A DNA stretch of 6,861 bases from Caulobacteraceae bacterium. Its GTDB lineage: Bacteria > Pseudomonadota > Alphaproteobacteria > Caulobacterales > Caulobacteraceae. The notes under the pieces were generated by a model. It was given only the letters and a program-made list of their open reading frames with translations. It did no database searches and had not been told where the DNA came from. The DNA lies in assembly GCA_947452665.1 (NCBI GenBank), contig CANGEH010000113.1, positions 1 to 6,861 on the forward strand, written 5' to 3'. The position numbers and the translations under genes were made by a program. Positions 1-5,564 of the stretch are shown here, piece by piece. Positions within the stretch are counted from its first letter, which is position 1. Every line of letters begins with the position of its first letter.

Positions 1-189
1 GGCACCTACACCGTCTCCTCTACCGGTGACGGCTATAGTACTGCCGACAGGGTCCGGAATTCAGTCTTAACTTTGGCGAAGAACCATTGTGCAAAAATGG
101 GTAAGAATTTGAACGTGCTTCAAGAAGATAATGAGCGAACGAGAATGGGAATAGATACAACAATGACTATTAATTTTACCTGTGTGTGA
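1..189 (+). CDS. 3' end of a small, probably envelope, protein (5' part outside window)
   Basis: Frame 1 is open from the first base to TGA at 187-189 and gives 62 residues with no start in view, so this is the C-terminal part of a gene beginning left of the window. The fragment starts with GTYTVSSTGDGYSTAD, has an AKNHCAKMGK segment in the middle and ends in INFTCV. A 'Y-x-V-S ... A-x-x-x-C-x-x-x-G-K ... F-x-C' layout is, from memory, typical of short proteobacterial lipoproteins or periplasmic proteins of unknown role. The two cysteines could form a disulfide. The signal sequence that would prove export is missing. Codon flow and a plausible fold make it a real gene end rather than a chance frame. 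The next gene starts 195 bp downstream, so an operon is unlikely. Function unknown. Confidence 0.6.
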   Translation, partial: GTYTVSSTGDGYSTADRVRNSVLTLAKNHCAKMGKNLNVLQEDNERTRMGIDTTMTINFTCV

Positions 190-276
190 ATTAAAACTCG
201 CAAAATCGAAAGCTAGTGAAAATTCCTCGCAGCCGATTTTTCGAGTTAGTTTGGCCGAAATATTCTCTAATATTAA

Positions 277-313
277 ATTACCGGCGATTTAAATTTCATT
301 ACCGATTTATCGG
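277..313 (+). repeat. Short direct repeat and hairpin upstream of the 385 gene
   Basis: The word ATTACCG occurs at 277-283 and 298-304, each followed by a GATTTA-like stretch. The second copy runs into CCGA-TTTA-TCGG (302-313), a four-base-pair stem. The block lies in an AT-rich leader 70-110 bp before the ATG at 385, so it could be an operator or part of a promoter. The arms are short and chance cannot be excluded. Confidence 0.25.
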
Positions 314-384
314 GCATGGAAATTGCAACGCTTATTCTGATTATCGGCGACTTGGCCCGTTTAATTTCAAACTTGGATTGCGCC

Positions 385-837
385 ATGAAAATTCTATCAG
401 TAACAATCGCATCCTTCTTATTGGCCTTTCCAGCTTTGGTAGAGGCCTCGCCCCAACTGCCTGAGACCAAGCCGCAGTACTATCAAACGGGCGAACTTTT
501 CGCACATTGCGGCGCATATCTGGAATTTATGGCATCGTTTGCGCGGGCCACAGAGAGGCCCGCGGCTGCCGAAGAGTTTGATGGGCGGGCGCGGGGATGG
601 TTCCTCCCAGGTATGTTGCTGCTTTCCTTAGGGATGGATACTGGCCGAGAAGCTGAGGCTAAAGAACTTTTTGGGAACCTGGTCGAGGTGGAAATATTAC
701 GATTTAAAGCCCTAAATGAGGCAAATGCGGACGATTGGGTCCGTGAATCTGTGGAAGACTATAAGAATACATGTGTCCCCTGGGTGGATTTTCAAAAAGC
801 GCTTAATGATGGTGTGCGGGGTAGATCGCCTAATTAA
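385..837 (+). CDS. Sec-exported small helical protein with two cysteines, function unknown
   Basis: This gene encodes 150 residues. Residues 1-21 (MKILSVTIASFLLAFPALVEA) form a classical signal peptide with a VEA|S cleavage site, which is why the ATG at 385 is preferred. The frame is also open from an ATG at 316, but that would put 23 residues in front of the signal peptide. No strong Shine-Dalgarno sequence precedes either start. The mature part (about 129 residues) looks mainly helical: YYQTGELFAHCGAYLEFMA near 32-50, an Ala/Arg-rich stretch, a hydrophobic LPGMLLLSLGM segment (74-84), then amphipathic helices. Its two cysteines, Cys42 and Cys130, sit near the ends of the mature chain and could pair in the periplasm. 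I do not recognise the family. The gene stands alone, with 195 bp before it and 273 bp after. Confidence 0.7.
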   Translation: MKILSVTIASFLLAFPALVEASPQLPETKPQYYQTGELFAHCGAYLEFMASFARATERPAAAEEFDGRARGWFLPGMLLLSLGMDTGREAEAKELFGNLVEVEILRFKALNEANADDWVRESVEDYKNTCVPWVDFQKALNDGVRGRSPN

Positions 838-919
838 CATTTGAAATCGATCATTATATATGATGGGAAAATTATCCGACGTTTGTCCCGTTTCGAGAAA
901 GATTATTATTAGGTTGGCG

Positions 920-947
920 TTACGTAGTCGGTAATGGCTACGCGTAA
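920..947. repeat. Imperfect inverted repeat in the 838-1110 intergenic region
   Basis: TTACGTAG (920-927) faces CTACGCGTAA (938-947). The arms match apart from an extra CG in the right arm, with about 10 bases between them. It could be a protein-binding site for the downstream lipoprotein gene. The rest of this 273-bp gap contains a weak ATCAT/ATGAT repeat (850-864) and a GGAAC-TTAT-GTTCC stem (1022-1035) without a proper T-run, so I do not call a terminator. Confidence 0.25.
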
Positions 948-1095
948 TAGGTCCCATTCGACGTTCTTTGCTATGGCCTATTTTTAATGTTGTGTACCAT
1001 TTGATTTTTAGTGTGCCGTTGGGAACTTATGTTCCGGTTCGTTTTGTTAGATACACGGTTGCCCAAATACAATAAATCTCTGTAGCTTAAAGCCC

Positions 1096-1103
1096 GGGGG
1101 GAA
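1096..1103 (+). promoter_or_regulatory. Ribosome binding site deciding the GTG start at 1111
   Basis: A purine-rich GGGGGGAA block lies about 7 bases before GTG 1111, the only credible start that keeps the complete signal peptide and lipobox of the following gene. Confidence 0.5.
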
Positions 1104-1110
1104 GTGGTTC

Positions 1111-1617
1111 GTGCGCTATTTTTTGCTAGTTGTTTTAGCCTGGACGTTAGTCGGTTGCGACCAATTGAAATCCACTTCCAACGGCTTTTATGAGGAGGGG
1201 GTTGGTGGTAGCCCGATTTCGCTCGGGGCGGTTGCTGCGCTCGACTGTCACGTATCGCAGAAACATGCCGCCAATATCGGGCATGGGTACCAAGCCAAAA
1301 CGGCCAAAGATAAAATGGATTTGGTTATTGCGGGTATCGATCTGATGCTTGGCAAGGCGCAAATGATCGGGAATTCTGGCGCAAGTGAGGTGCCAGTAAT
1401 TTCCAGCCTAAACCAAATGATATTTCCGGAACTTACACCATCAGGAAACATGAATGTAACGAGTGTGTTTTTCTACACGGCCAAACCCAGCGCGGAAGGC
1501 GGTGGCATTAAAATCCTCGATAAGCGAGCCTTTGTCGTTCACTCCCGCCATGTGCTCATATTTAATGAAGCGGTCGTTTCGCAATGGGTGGGGTACTGTG
1601 ATATAAAAACTGATTAG
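1111..1617 (+). CDS. Small lipoprotein, function unknown
   Basis: This gene encodes 168 residues from a GTG start preceded by a good ribosome binding site. The N-terminus MRYFLLVVLAWTLVGC is a type II signal peptide with lipobox LVGC, so Cys16 should be lipidated and become the first residue. The residue after it is Asp17; in Enterobacteria Asp at +2 disfavours Lol export and keeps lipoproteins in the inner membrane, though the rule is less secure in alphaproteobacteria. The mature part has a flexible Gly/Ser-rich linker (20-36), a helical region with DKMDLVIAGIDLMLGKAQ (67-84) and a strand-rich C-terminal half (VTSVFFYTAKP, KRAFVVHSRHVLIF). Cys46 and Cys163 could pair. I do not recognise the family. 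No partner gene is close; the next 379 bp downstream are non-coding. Confidence 0.7.
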   Translation: MRYFLLVVLAWTLVGCDQLKSTSNGFYEEGVGGSPISLGAVAALDCHVSQKHAANIGHGYQAKTAKDKMDLVIAGIDLMLGKAQMIGNSGASEVPVISSLNQMIFPELTPSGNMNVTSVFFYTAKPSAEGGGIKILDKRAFVVHSRHVLIFNEAVVSQWVGYCDIKTD

Positions 1618-1881
1618 GCAAAGATAGTCTGGTGAGTTCATATTGTTAATACGAAAATTCAAATCAAACCGTGGCAATCTAAAGTTTAATTCAACCCTTA
1701 ACGGTTTGTGAACATTCCCCGATAGTGACCTTCGGGTGGTTTTGGTGAACGCCAAATAATGCTAGCAAGGGACGTCTGCTAGACCTCAACTAATTGCCAT
1801 TCGAACGATATATTATGGCACTATACTGCCAATATATTCGCCATTCCCCAGTCCGTCGGGTTCGGACCGCGGAACAAGGGG
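1618..1881. other. Non-coding stretch with short inverted repeats
   Basis: I see no credible gene on either strand; the open frames here are short and lack protein-like composition. It contains a TTTGG-TGAACG-CCAAA stem (1741-1756), two TGCTAG words at about 1760 and 1778, the larger inverted repeat at 1808-1837 and a GTCCG...CGGAC repeat near 1851-1867. No clear T-run terminator follows the lipoprotein gene. Confidence 0.5.
1808..1837. repeat. Inverted repeat ATATATT(AT)GGCA / TGCCAATATAT
   Basis: The left arm (1808-1820) and right arm (1827-1837) are complementary over 11 bases, with a two-base AT bulge on the left and a CTATAC loop. The size suits a dimeric repressor site or a small transcript hairpin. 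It contains CTGCCAATA (1826-1834), a word that recurs at 3127-3135 at a comparable place downstream of the intact helicase gene. Confidence 0.45.
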
Positions 1882-1898
1882 CACCCCTATAGGGGGTG
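1882..1898. repeat. CACCCC-TATA-GGGG(G)TG palindrome
   Basis: The sequence CACCCCTATAGGGGGTG is a near-perfect palindrome, with one extra G on the right. The flanks extend the symmetry loosely (ACAAGG on the left, TGTCCTGT on the right). It lies about 100 bp beyond the stop codon of the decayed helicase remnant. Its core resembles the CCCCCCTA/TAGGGGGG stem beyond the intact helicase gene. It may be a replication-control or repressor site; this is inference. Confidence 0.55.
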
Positions 1899-1987
1899 TG
1901 TCCTGTCTGTCCCGTTATTCGGTCTGTCACGGTAAGTCGCAAACCGGACAATCTGAGCTTATTGGTCCTGTCCTGTCTTGTCCCGTT
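1899..1987. repeat. Two copies of a TGTCCTGTC(T)TGTCCCGTT direct repeat
   Basis: Copy one is at 1899-1916 and copy two at 1969-1987. They are identical except for one extra T in copy two, and they lie 70 bp apart. Partial units (GGTCCTG at 1964-1970, GTTGTCC at 1985-1991, CGGTCTGTCAC at 1920-1930) surround them. Together with the adjacent palindrome they resemble an iteron cluster of the kind found at plasmid origins. No replication initiator other than the neighbouring helicases is in view. Confidence 0.5.
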
Positions 1988-1996
1988 GTCCTAGAC

Positions 1997-2387
1997 CTAT
2001 TGGTGCAATAGCCAAACATACGTGTCGTCCGCTCCAATGCGGCCTTGTTTCGCAAGGCTATTTATAGCCCGATTAATAGCCTTGTTCACGGTATCTGGTT
2101 TATCGGTGTCGGGCCTAAAGCCATCCTCTTGAAGCCTTGTTTTCAGGACCTTGCGCAGGACGCTCTGCCAGCCCTCTGGAGCGCGGGATTGGCTCGCTTA
2201 GCCCTTCGGCAATACAGCCGCTGTGGGCGCTCACGATGGCCGTTTCGTCGGGCTTGGACCCGGTGCCCATTCTTTGCTTAATCGGCATGTCAGCATCAAT
2301 TACCCGGCAGGTTGTTTCTTTCTCGCCATCCTGATCATTGACCACGCTGTATGTAATTTGCGCTTGAAACGATGCAATATAAGTCGC
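1997..2387 (-). pseudogene. Frameshifted C-terminal remnant of a helicase/primase-like protein
   Basis: Read on the minus strand, one frame is open from 2387 and gives ITYSVVNDQDGEKETTCR, VIDADMPIKQ and then SAHSGCIAEGLSE. Near 2170-2197 the sensible reading moves to another frame, which is open from 2197 and continues as RAPEGWQSVLRKVLKTRL, TVNKAINRAINSLAKQG and RIGADDTYVWLL to TAG at 1997-1999. The second half reads as a winged-helix C-terminus ending in a 'YVWL' strand, as in many RepA-like AAA ATPases of alphaproteobacterial islands. The 'VNDQDGEKETT' strand is placed like 'VDEDGDEITT' of the intact helicase next door. The N-terminal part, Walker motifs and start are gone, and an in-frame stop lies just upstream at 2388-2390. 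I read it as a dead, truncated paralogue of a different helicase subtype. An alternative is a remnant of an unrelated winged-helix protein. Confidence 0.55.
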
Positions 2388-2495
2388 CTAAGTATCAACT
2401 CGAGATGAAACACGCTCTACACTAAATACAAACGCCTAGTGTCTCGAATGTTCTAACGACGTACAAAATTTGGCATAGTTGATCAGGATTATCAG

Positions 2496-3008
2496 ATGGA
2501 TCGTAAAATATGCTTCGCGCTATCTACAGCGCTTTGGTTTGTACCTTTGGCTGTTCCTGCGTTTGCTGATCCTATCTCACAACATGTATTTTTGAAGTGT
2601 GAAGGATATGTGACAAAAAAACTTTCTATAGATTCTAACGTTAGATCACAATCTAATGAGAAAAGCGTATATCGAGCAGAATTTGTTTATATCGGAAGTA
2701 ATTTCTATTTCCAATTGGAAGGGCTTGGTGATGGTATGGCGTCAACCGTCTACTACCTAACCAGCGATTTAAAGCCTGGCGACCGACATGAGGAAATTAC
2801 AGATAGTAAGATTTCCGTTGGTGGGCATACCTCAGATACATCGGGTGACGTTACCACCATAAATTTTATAAATATTTTTCTTGATCGGCTAACAGGTATA
2901 ATAAAATTTAAAAACACTATCTTAGGAATGGGTAAAAAGATAATCGAAGCAGAAACTTCAGGAGATGGTTTTTGTGAGCGCATTGACCCAGAGAAGCCGA
3001 AGTTTTGA
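2496..3008 (+). CDS. Secreted small protein, AT-rich cargo gene, function unknown
   Basis: This gene encodes 170 residues. An AGGA ribosome binding site (2485-2488) lies 7 bases before the ATG. Residues 1-24 are a signal peptide (MDRKICFALSTALWFVPLAV then PAFA|D). The mature chain is strand-rich and carries one cysteine near each end: Cys35 in LKCEGYV and Cys160 in GFCER. It also has a FLDRLTGIIKF segment late in the chain. A 'C-x-G ... DRxTG ... C' layout recalls small secreted proteins of unknown role that are common in Rhizobiales; this is an impression, not a match. Codon use is visibly AT-richer than in the helicase gene, with many ATA, AGA and TTA codons, suggesting a different origin. 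It lies between a dead helicase remnant and the convergent live helicase, so it is probably island cargo. Confidence 0.7.
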   Translation: MDRKICFALSTALWFVPLAVPAFADPISQHVFLKCEGYVTKKLSIDSNVRSQSNEKSVYRAEFVYIGSNFYFQLEGLGDGMASTVYYLTSDLKPGDRHEEITDSKISVGGHTSDTSGDVTTINFINIFLDRLTGIIKFKNTILGMGKKIIEAETSGDGFCERIDPEKPKF

Positions 3009-3082
3009 ATGCCCGGCATCGGCATCCATGAGACGCTTGGAGGTTTTGCCGAAGGAATATAGTCGGGTTCTAGGCGCTATCT

Positions 3083-3118
3083 TTAGCGTGTTATATTAGA
3101 TTGGCGTGTTATGTTAGA
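3083..3118. repeat. 18-bp tandem repeat, two units
   Basis: TTAGCGTGTTATATTAGA (3083-3100) is followed directly by TTGGCGTGTTATGTTAGA (3101-3118), 16 of 18 bases identical. The tandem pair sits in the 236-bp gap between two convergent genes, where no promoter is needed. An iteron or repressor-binding role for the element is therefore possible, but two units are few. Confidence 0.55.
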
Positions 3119-3147
3119 GCGGTAACCTGCCAATACATTTTCGGCGC

Positions 3148-3172
3148 ACCCAATCGTTCAAACTGTTTGGGT
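3148..3172. repeat. Six-base inverted repeat ACCCAA / TTGGGT
   Basis: The arms at 3148-3153 and 3167-3172 are separated by 13 bases. It lies between the 18-bp tandem repeat and the large stem-loop, within the same convergent intergenic region. Weak on its own. Confidence 0.25.
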
Positions 3173-3194
3173 AGTAGGTCAAAATACCCCCACC

Positions 3195-3228
3195 ACCACC
3201 TACCCCCCTATAAATAGGGGGGGGTGGT
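3195..3228. repeat. Strong C/G-rich stem-loop downstream of the helicase gene
   Basis: CCCCCCTA (3203-3210) pairs with TAGGGGGG (3215-3222) around a TAAA loop. After a two-base TA bulge, ACCACC (3195-3200) pairs with GGTGGT (3223-3228), a stem of 14 pairs in all. It begins 16 bp beyond the helicase stop codon, so it could end the minus-strand operon. The expected T-run is poor, however: the minus strand continues with a GGTGGTGGGGG run and only then TATTTT. The minus strand at 3187-3208 also carries GGGGGG, GG, GG, GG and GGGGG runs, so a G-quadruplex is possible. The similar palindrome at 1882-1898 suggests a site conserved in this type of element rather than a plain terminator. Confidence 0.6.
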
Positions 3229-3244
3229 AGTCTGGAATGGGCAA

Positions 3245-5275
3245 TTATTCGCCTTCCCATACCCCCTCGTCATCTAGGTCACCAGGGTAGCGATCTCCGG
3301 CAATCACGAAGCATTTTTTCCCGTTCATTCCCGGCAAGCTTTGTACCCTTTTCACCAAGTAGCCCTTACATAATCCGACGCGGATAAGCGTCTCAACGGT
3401 GGTTTTGGAGTCTTTGTTGCTCAGGTTCAGGTCCAAGCGTTCAGCAAATAGTTTGCCGACGTATGGCTGGGTTGAGGCTGCGGGATCGCGTCGGTAGTTG
3501 CCCTTTTTCACTAAGGCTATAATCGCGATCCAGTCCTCATCGGTGAAGCTTAGTTGAACCTGTAGGGGGGCATTGCGAGTATGATTGGCGATTAGCGTCG
3601 TGATTTCATCGCCGTCCTCATCCACACCCAAGACCGTCCGGCTCATCTCAAAAAATAGGTCATTCAGTTTTTCGCCGTCTTTCATTTTCTCGACCGATAG
3701 ACGAGCAATAAGGCCCGATGGGTCGGGAAGATTGACCCCCAAAATAAAGTCGATATTGGCGGTGATAGCTGACGAGCCACGCGGACGGTCTTTGGCGCTA
3801 TGTCCGGTGTGGTGAATGATAATCACGGTGCAGTTAAACGCGGCGCGGATTTGTGAATTAATCAGCCGAATATAGCTCGAAATGTCCTTAGATGAATTTT
3901 CGTCCCCGTCAAAAGTTTGAGACAGGGTGTCGATAATGATCAAGGATGGCTTTTGCGGTAGCGCGGATAAACCTTGTTGAAGGTCCATGACGTCTTGCTC
4001 GTCTGATAGGAGCAAAGGCTTTACCACGATCCACAAATTGTCCGGGGACTCGGCTAGGCCTTGCGATCTTTTCCAGGCGTCTAAACGTCGGCTAATGCCC
4101 GCCCCGCCTTCTGCGGCGACATATACGACGGGTCCATGCTTGGTCCGCTTGTCTGCCCAATCCGCGCCTGTTGCGACATGCATGGCAAGATCGATGGCAA
4201 TGAAGGACTTGTAGGTCCCCGATGCGCCAAAGATCATGCCCATGCCGTCATCTGGTATGAGGTTTTTGACCAGCCAACGGACATCCTTTGTGCAGGCCAT
4301 AAGCTCGTCCAGGGAAAGCAACAGCCCCCGGCCAGATAACTCACCATCCCACGACCTGTCCGTAGGGGCATACTTTTCAGCTGATGCTACCATCCGCGAT
4401 AATTCGGAGCCGTAGCGTGCATACCAGCGGTCATATTCAGACCCTGATAATTCGGGCTGAATTGCCAACATGAGGGAGCGAAGGTTATTCACCACCGCAC
4501 CGCGTTCCATGCCCGCCGCCACCATTGCCGATGACAATCTAAGCAGCGGATCGTGATAGGATCGTTCTTCAAGGTTTGGGTTGATCAGGCTTTTGTAGAG
4601 GTCAACGGCAGAGCCAGAGGCCTTGTCCAAAGACTTAGTCGCCAAGGGCGCTAGGAGAGTCCCTGAGCGGATTTCTTCAAGGTCTAGACCAAAGGCTGCA
4701 GCGGCATCCGCAAGGCTGTAGGGCGCTGTCAGGCCGGCCTGATGGACCCTGGTCGCAAAGGCACCGCTCTCGCGCTGTTTGGTATTGTGGCCCACGGGTA
4801 AGCGGCCATAGCGGACGATATTGTTGCCGTTTGGATCGGCACCAATCAGGTTTGCTGCCGCCATGCTTTTTAGCAGCGCCTCGATCAGGGGCTGGTTGCA
4901 AGCATCGGGATCGCCCGGATCGATCAATATCCCGATCTGGAAATTGCCAGGCGAGGTTTCAAAGATATACGACGGCGTCCCGTATAATTCGTCTGGGCTA
5001 GCATCGTCCGCCAGCAAGACCGCCAAGCGGCGAAACCCGTCCTTGGACCGCTTTTTCTTGTCTTGCTCTTCCATAACGGAAACGCAGAAGAAATTGTTAT
5101 GGCTAATGCGCTGATCAATCAAGGATCGTTGCGCGGTTGTAGCCATGTAGACACTGCCAGACCAAACCGATGGGTCAGAATTATTGGGATCGGAGACAAA
5201 ACTTGCGGTCCAGCCGTATTCATTTTCGAGGGGCCCATAGGCGGCGGTTAGAAATTCACTATTGGAAACGCTCAC
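3245..5275 (-). CDS. RepB-like primase / RecA-like (RepA-type) helicase fusion
   Basis: This gene encodes 676 residues and probably a replication protein of the element. The N-terminal part (about 50-200) resembles RepB-type archaeo-eukaryotic primase domains: acidic LLADDASPDE (88-96), PSYIFETSPGNFQIG (101-115) and NNIVRYGRLPVGHNTK (151-166). The central domain is a RecA-fold ATPase: Walker A GASGTYKS (350-357), VVYVAAEGGAG (383-393), Walker B LIIID (445-449), VIIIHHTG (484-491) and RGSSAI (499-504), the usual RepA-helicase set. The C-terminus (about 575-660) looks like a winged helix. Its GTG start (5275-5273) overlaps the TGA of the upstream helix-turn-helix gene (5274-5272), and AAGGGG lies just upstream, so translation is probably coupled. 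All key ATPase residues are present, so it looks intact. Primase activity is inferred from fold-like motifs only. Confidence 0.85.
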   Translation of the reverse strand: MSVSNSEFLTAAYGPLENEYGWTASFVSDPNNSDPSVWSGSVYMATTAQRSLIDQRISHNNFFCVSVMEEQDKKKRSKDGFRRLAVLLADDASPDELYGTPSYIFETSPGNFQIGILIDPGDPDACNQPLIEALLKSMAAANLIGADPNGNNIVRYGRLPVGHNTKQRESGAFATRVHQAGLTAPYSLADAAAAFGLDLEEIRSGTLLAPLATKSLDKASGSAVDLYKSLINPNLEERSYHDPLLRLSSAMVAAGMERGAVVNNLRSLMLAIQPELSGSEYDRWYARYGSELSRMVASAEKYAPTDRSWDGELSGRGLLLSLDELMACTKDVRWLVKNLIPDDGMGMIFGASGTYKSFIAIDLAMHVATGADWADKRTKHGPVVYVAAEGGAGISRRLDAWKRSQGLAESPDNLWIVVKPLLLSDEQDVMDLQQGLSALPQKPSLIIIDTLSQTFDGDENSSKDISSYIRLINSQIRAAFNCTVIIIHHTGHSAKDRPRGSSAITANIDFILGVNLPDPSGLIARLSVEKMKDGEKLNDLFFEMSRTVLGVDEDGDEITTLIANHTRNAPLQVQLSFTDEDWIAIIALVKKGNYRRDPAASTQPYVGKLFAERLDLNLSNKDSKTTVETLIRVGLCKGYLVKRVQSLPGMNGKKCFVIAGDRYPGDLDDEGVWEGE

Positions 5276-5496
5276 TTCTCGACCCCTTGATTGGGGGTGG
5301 CGAGAAGGCGGATCGGGGCTGGGGGCAGGGATGCCATGAACCGCTGCAGGGAGTCAGCCGGGATAATTGTCCGTCCGCCCATGGCGCGGGCTTCGATCTT
5401 GCCCGAGCTGATCAGGCTATAGAGGGTAGTCCTGCCGCACCCTACGGCCCGACAGGCGTCTTTAATAGAAAGTGCGAGAATTTGAGTATCGTACAT
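5272..5496 (-). CDS. AlpA/excisionase-like helix-turn-helix DNA-binding protein
   Basis: This gene encodes 74 residues. The frame is open to 5595, but the ATG at 5496 is preferred because GGAGA lies about 8 bases before it and the domain starts right after it. ALSIKDACRAVGCGRTTLYS (8-27) followed by LISSGKIEARAMGGRTII and PADSLQRFM (to about 54) is the MerR-like winged helix-turn-helix of the HTH_17 (excisionase/AlpA) family: helix, turn, recognition helix, a basic GGRT wing and a final helix. Such proteins next to a tyrosine integrase act either as recombination directionality factors or as activators of integrase expression. It is translationally coupled to the helicase gene through a GTGA overlap and lies 68 bp after the 204-residue gene. 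A proline-rich tail (58-61) follows the domain. Confidence 0.85.
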   Translation of the reverse strand: MYDTQILALSIKDACRAVGCGRTTLYSLISSGKIEARAMGGRTIIPADSLQRFMASLPPAPIRLLATPNQGVEK

Positions 5497-5564
5497 TTGG
5501 GAATCTCCGTGTGCGTCGGTGCACAACGAAGGCTCGGTTAGGTGCGATTCCGTCAGAACATGCT

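Noticed and set aside
316..384. Upstream ATG extending the 385 gene by 23 residues
   Set aside because: It would bury a textbook signal peptide behind an N-terminal extension; the ATG at 385 fits export better.
1721..1744. Possible terminator ACC-TTCG-GGT followed by GGTTTTGG
   Set aside because: The stem has only three sure pairs and the T-run is short and broken; too weak to call.
1441..1755. Minus-strand open frame of 104 codons
   Set aside because: It overlaps the lipoprotein gene on the opposite strand and has no clear start site or recognisable domain.
1845..1880. GGGTTCGGAC resembling a tRNA T-arm or attachment core
   Set aside because: No acceptor stem, anticodon arm or second copy is present; the match is to a few bases only.
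1899..1991. CRISPR-like array in the TGTCCTGTC repeats
   Set aside because: Only two full units with irregular partial copies, units too short and no cas genes; iteron-like repeats fit better.
2045..2345. Overlapping plus-strand open frames (2045-2281, 2137-2334, 2223-2408)
   Set aside because: They are antisense shadows of the decayed minus-strand helicase remnant; no ribosome binding sites and low-complexity Arg/Pro/Ser-rich products.
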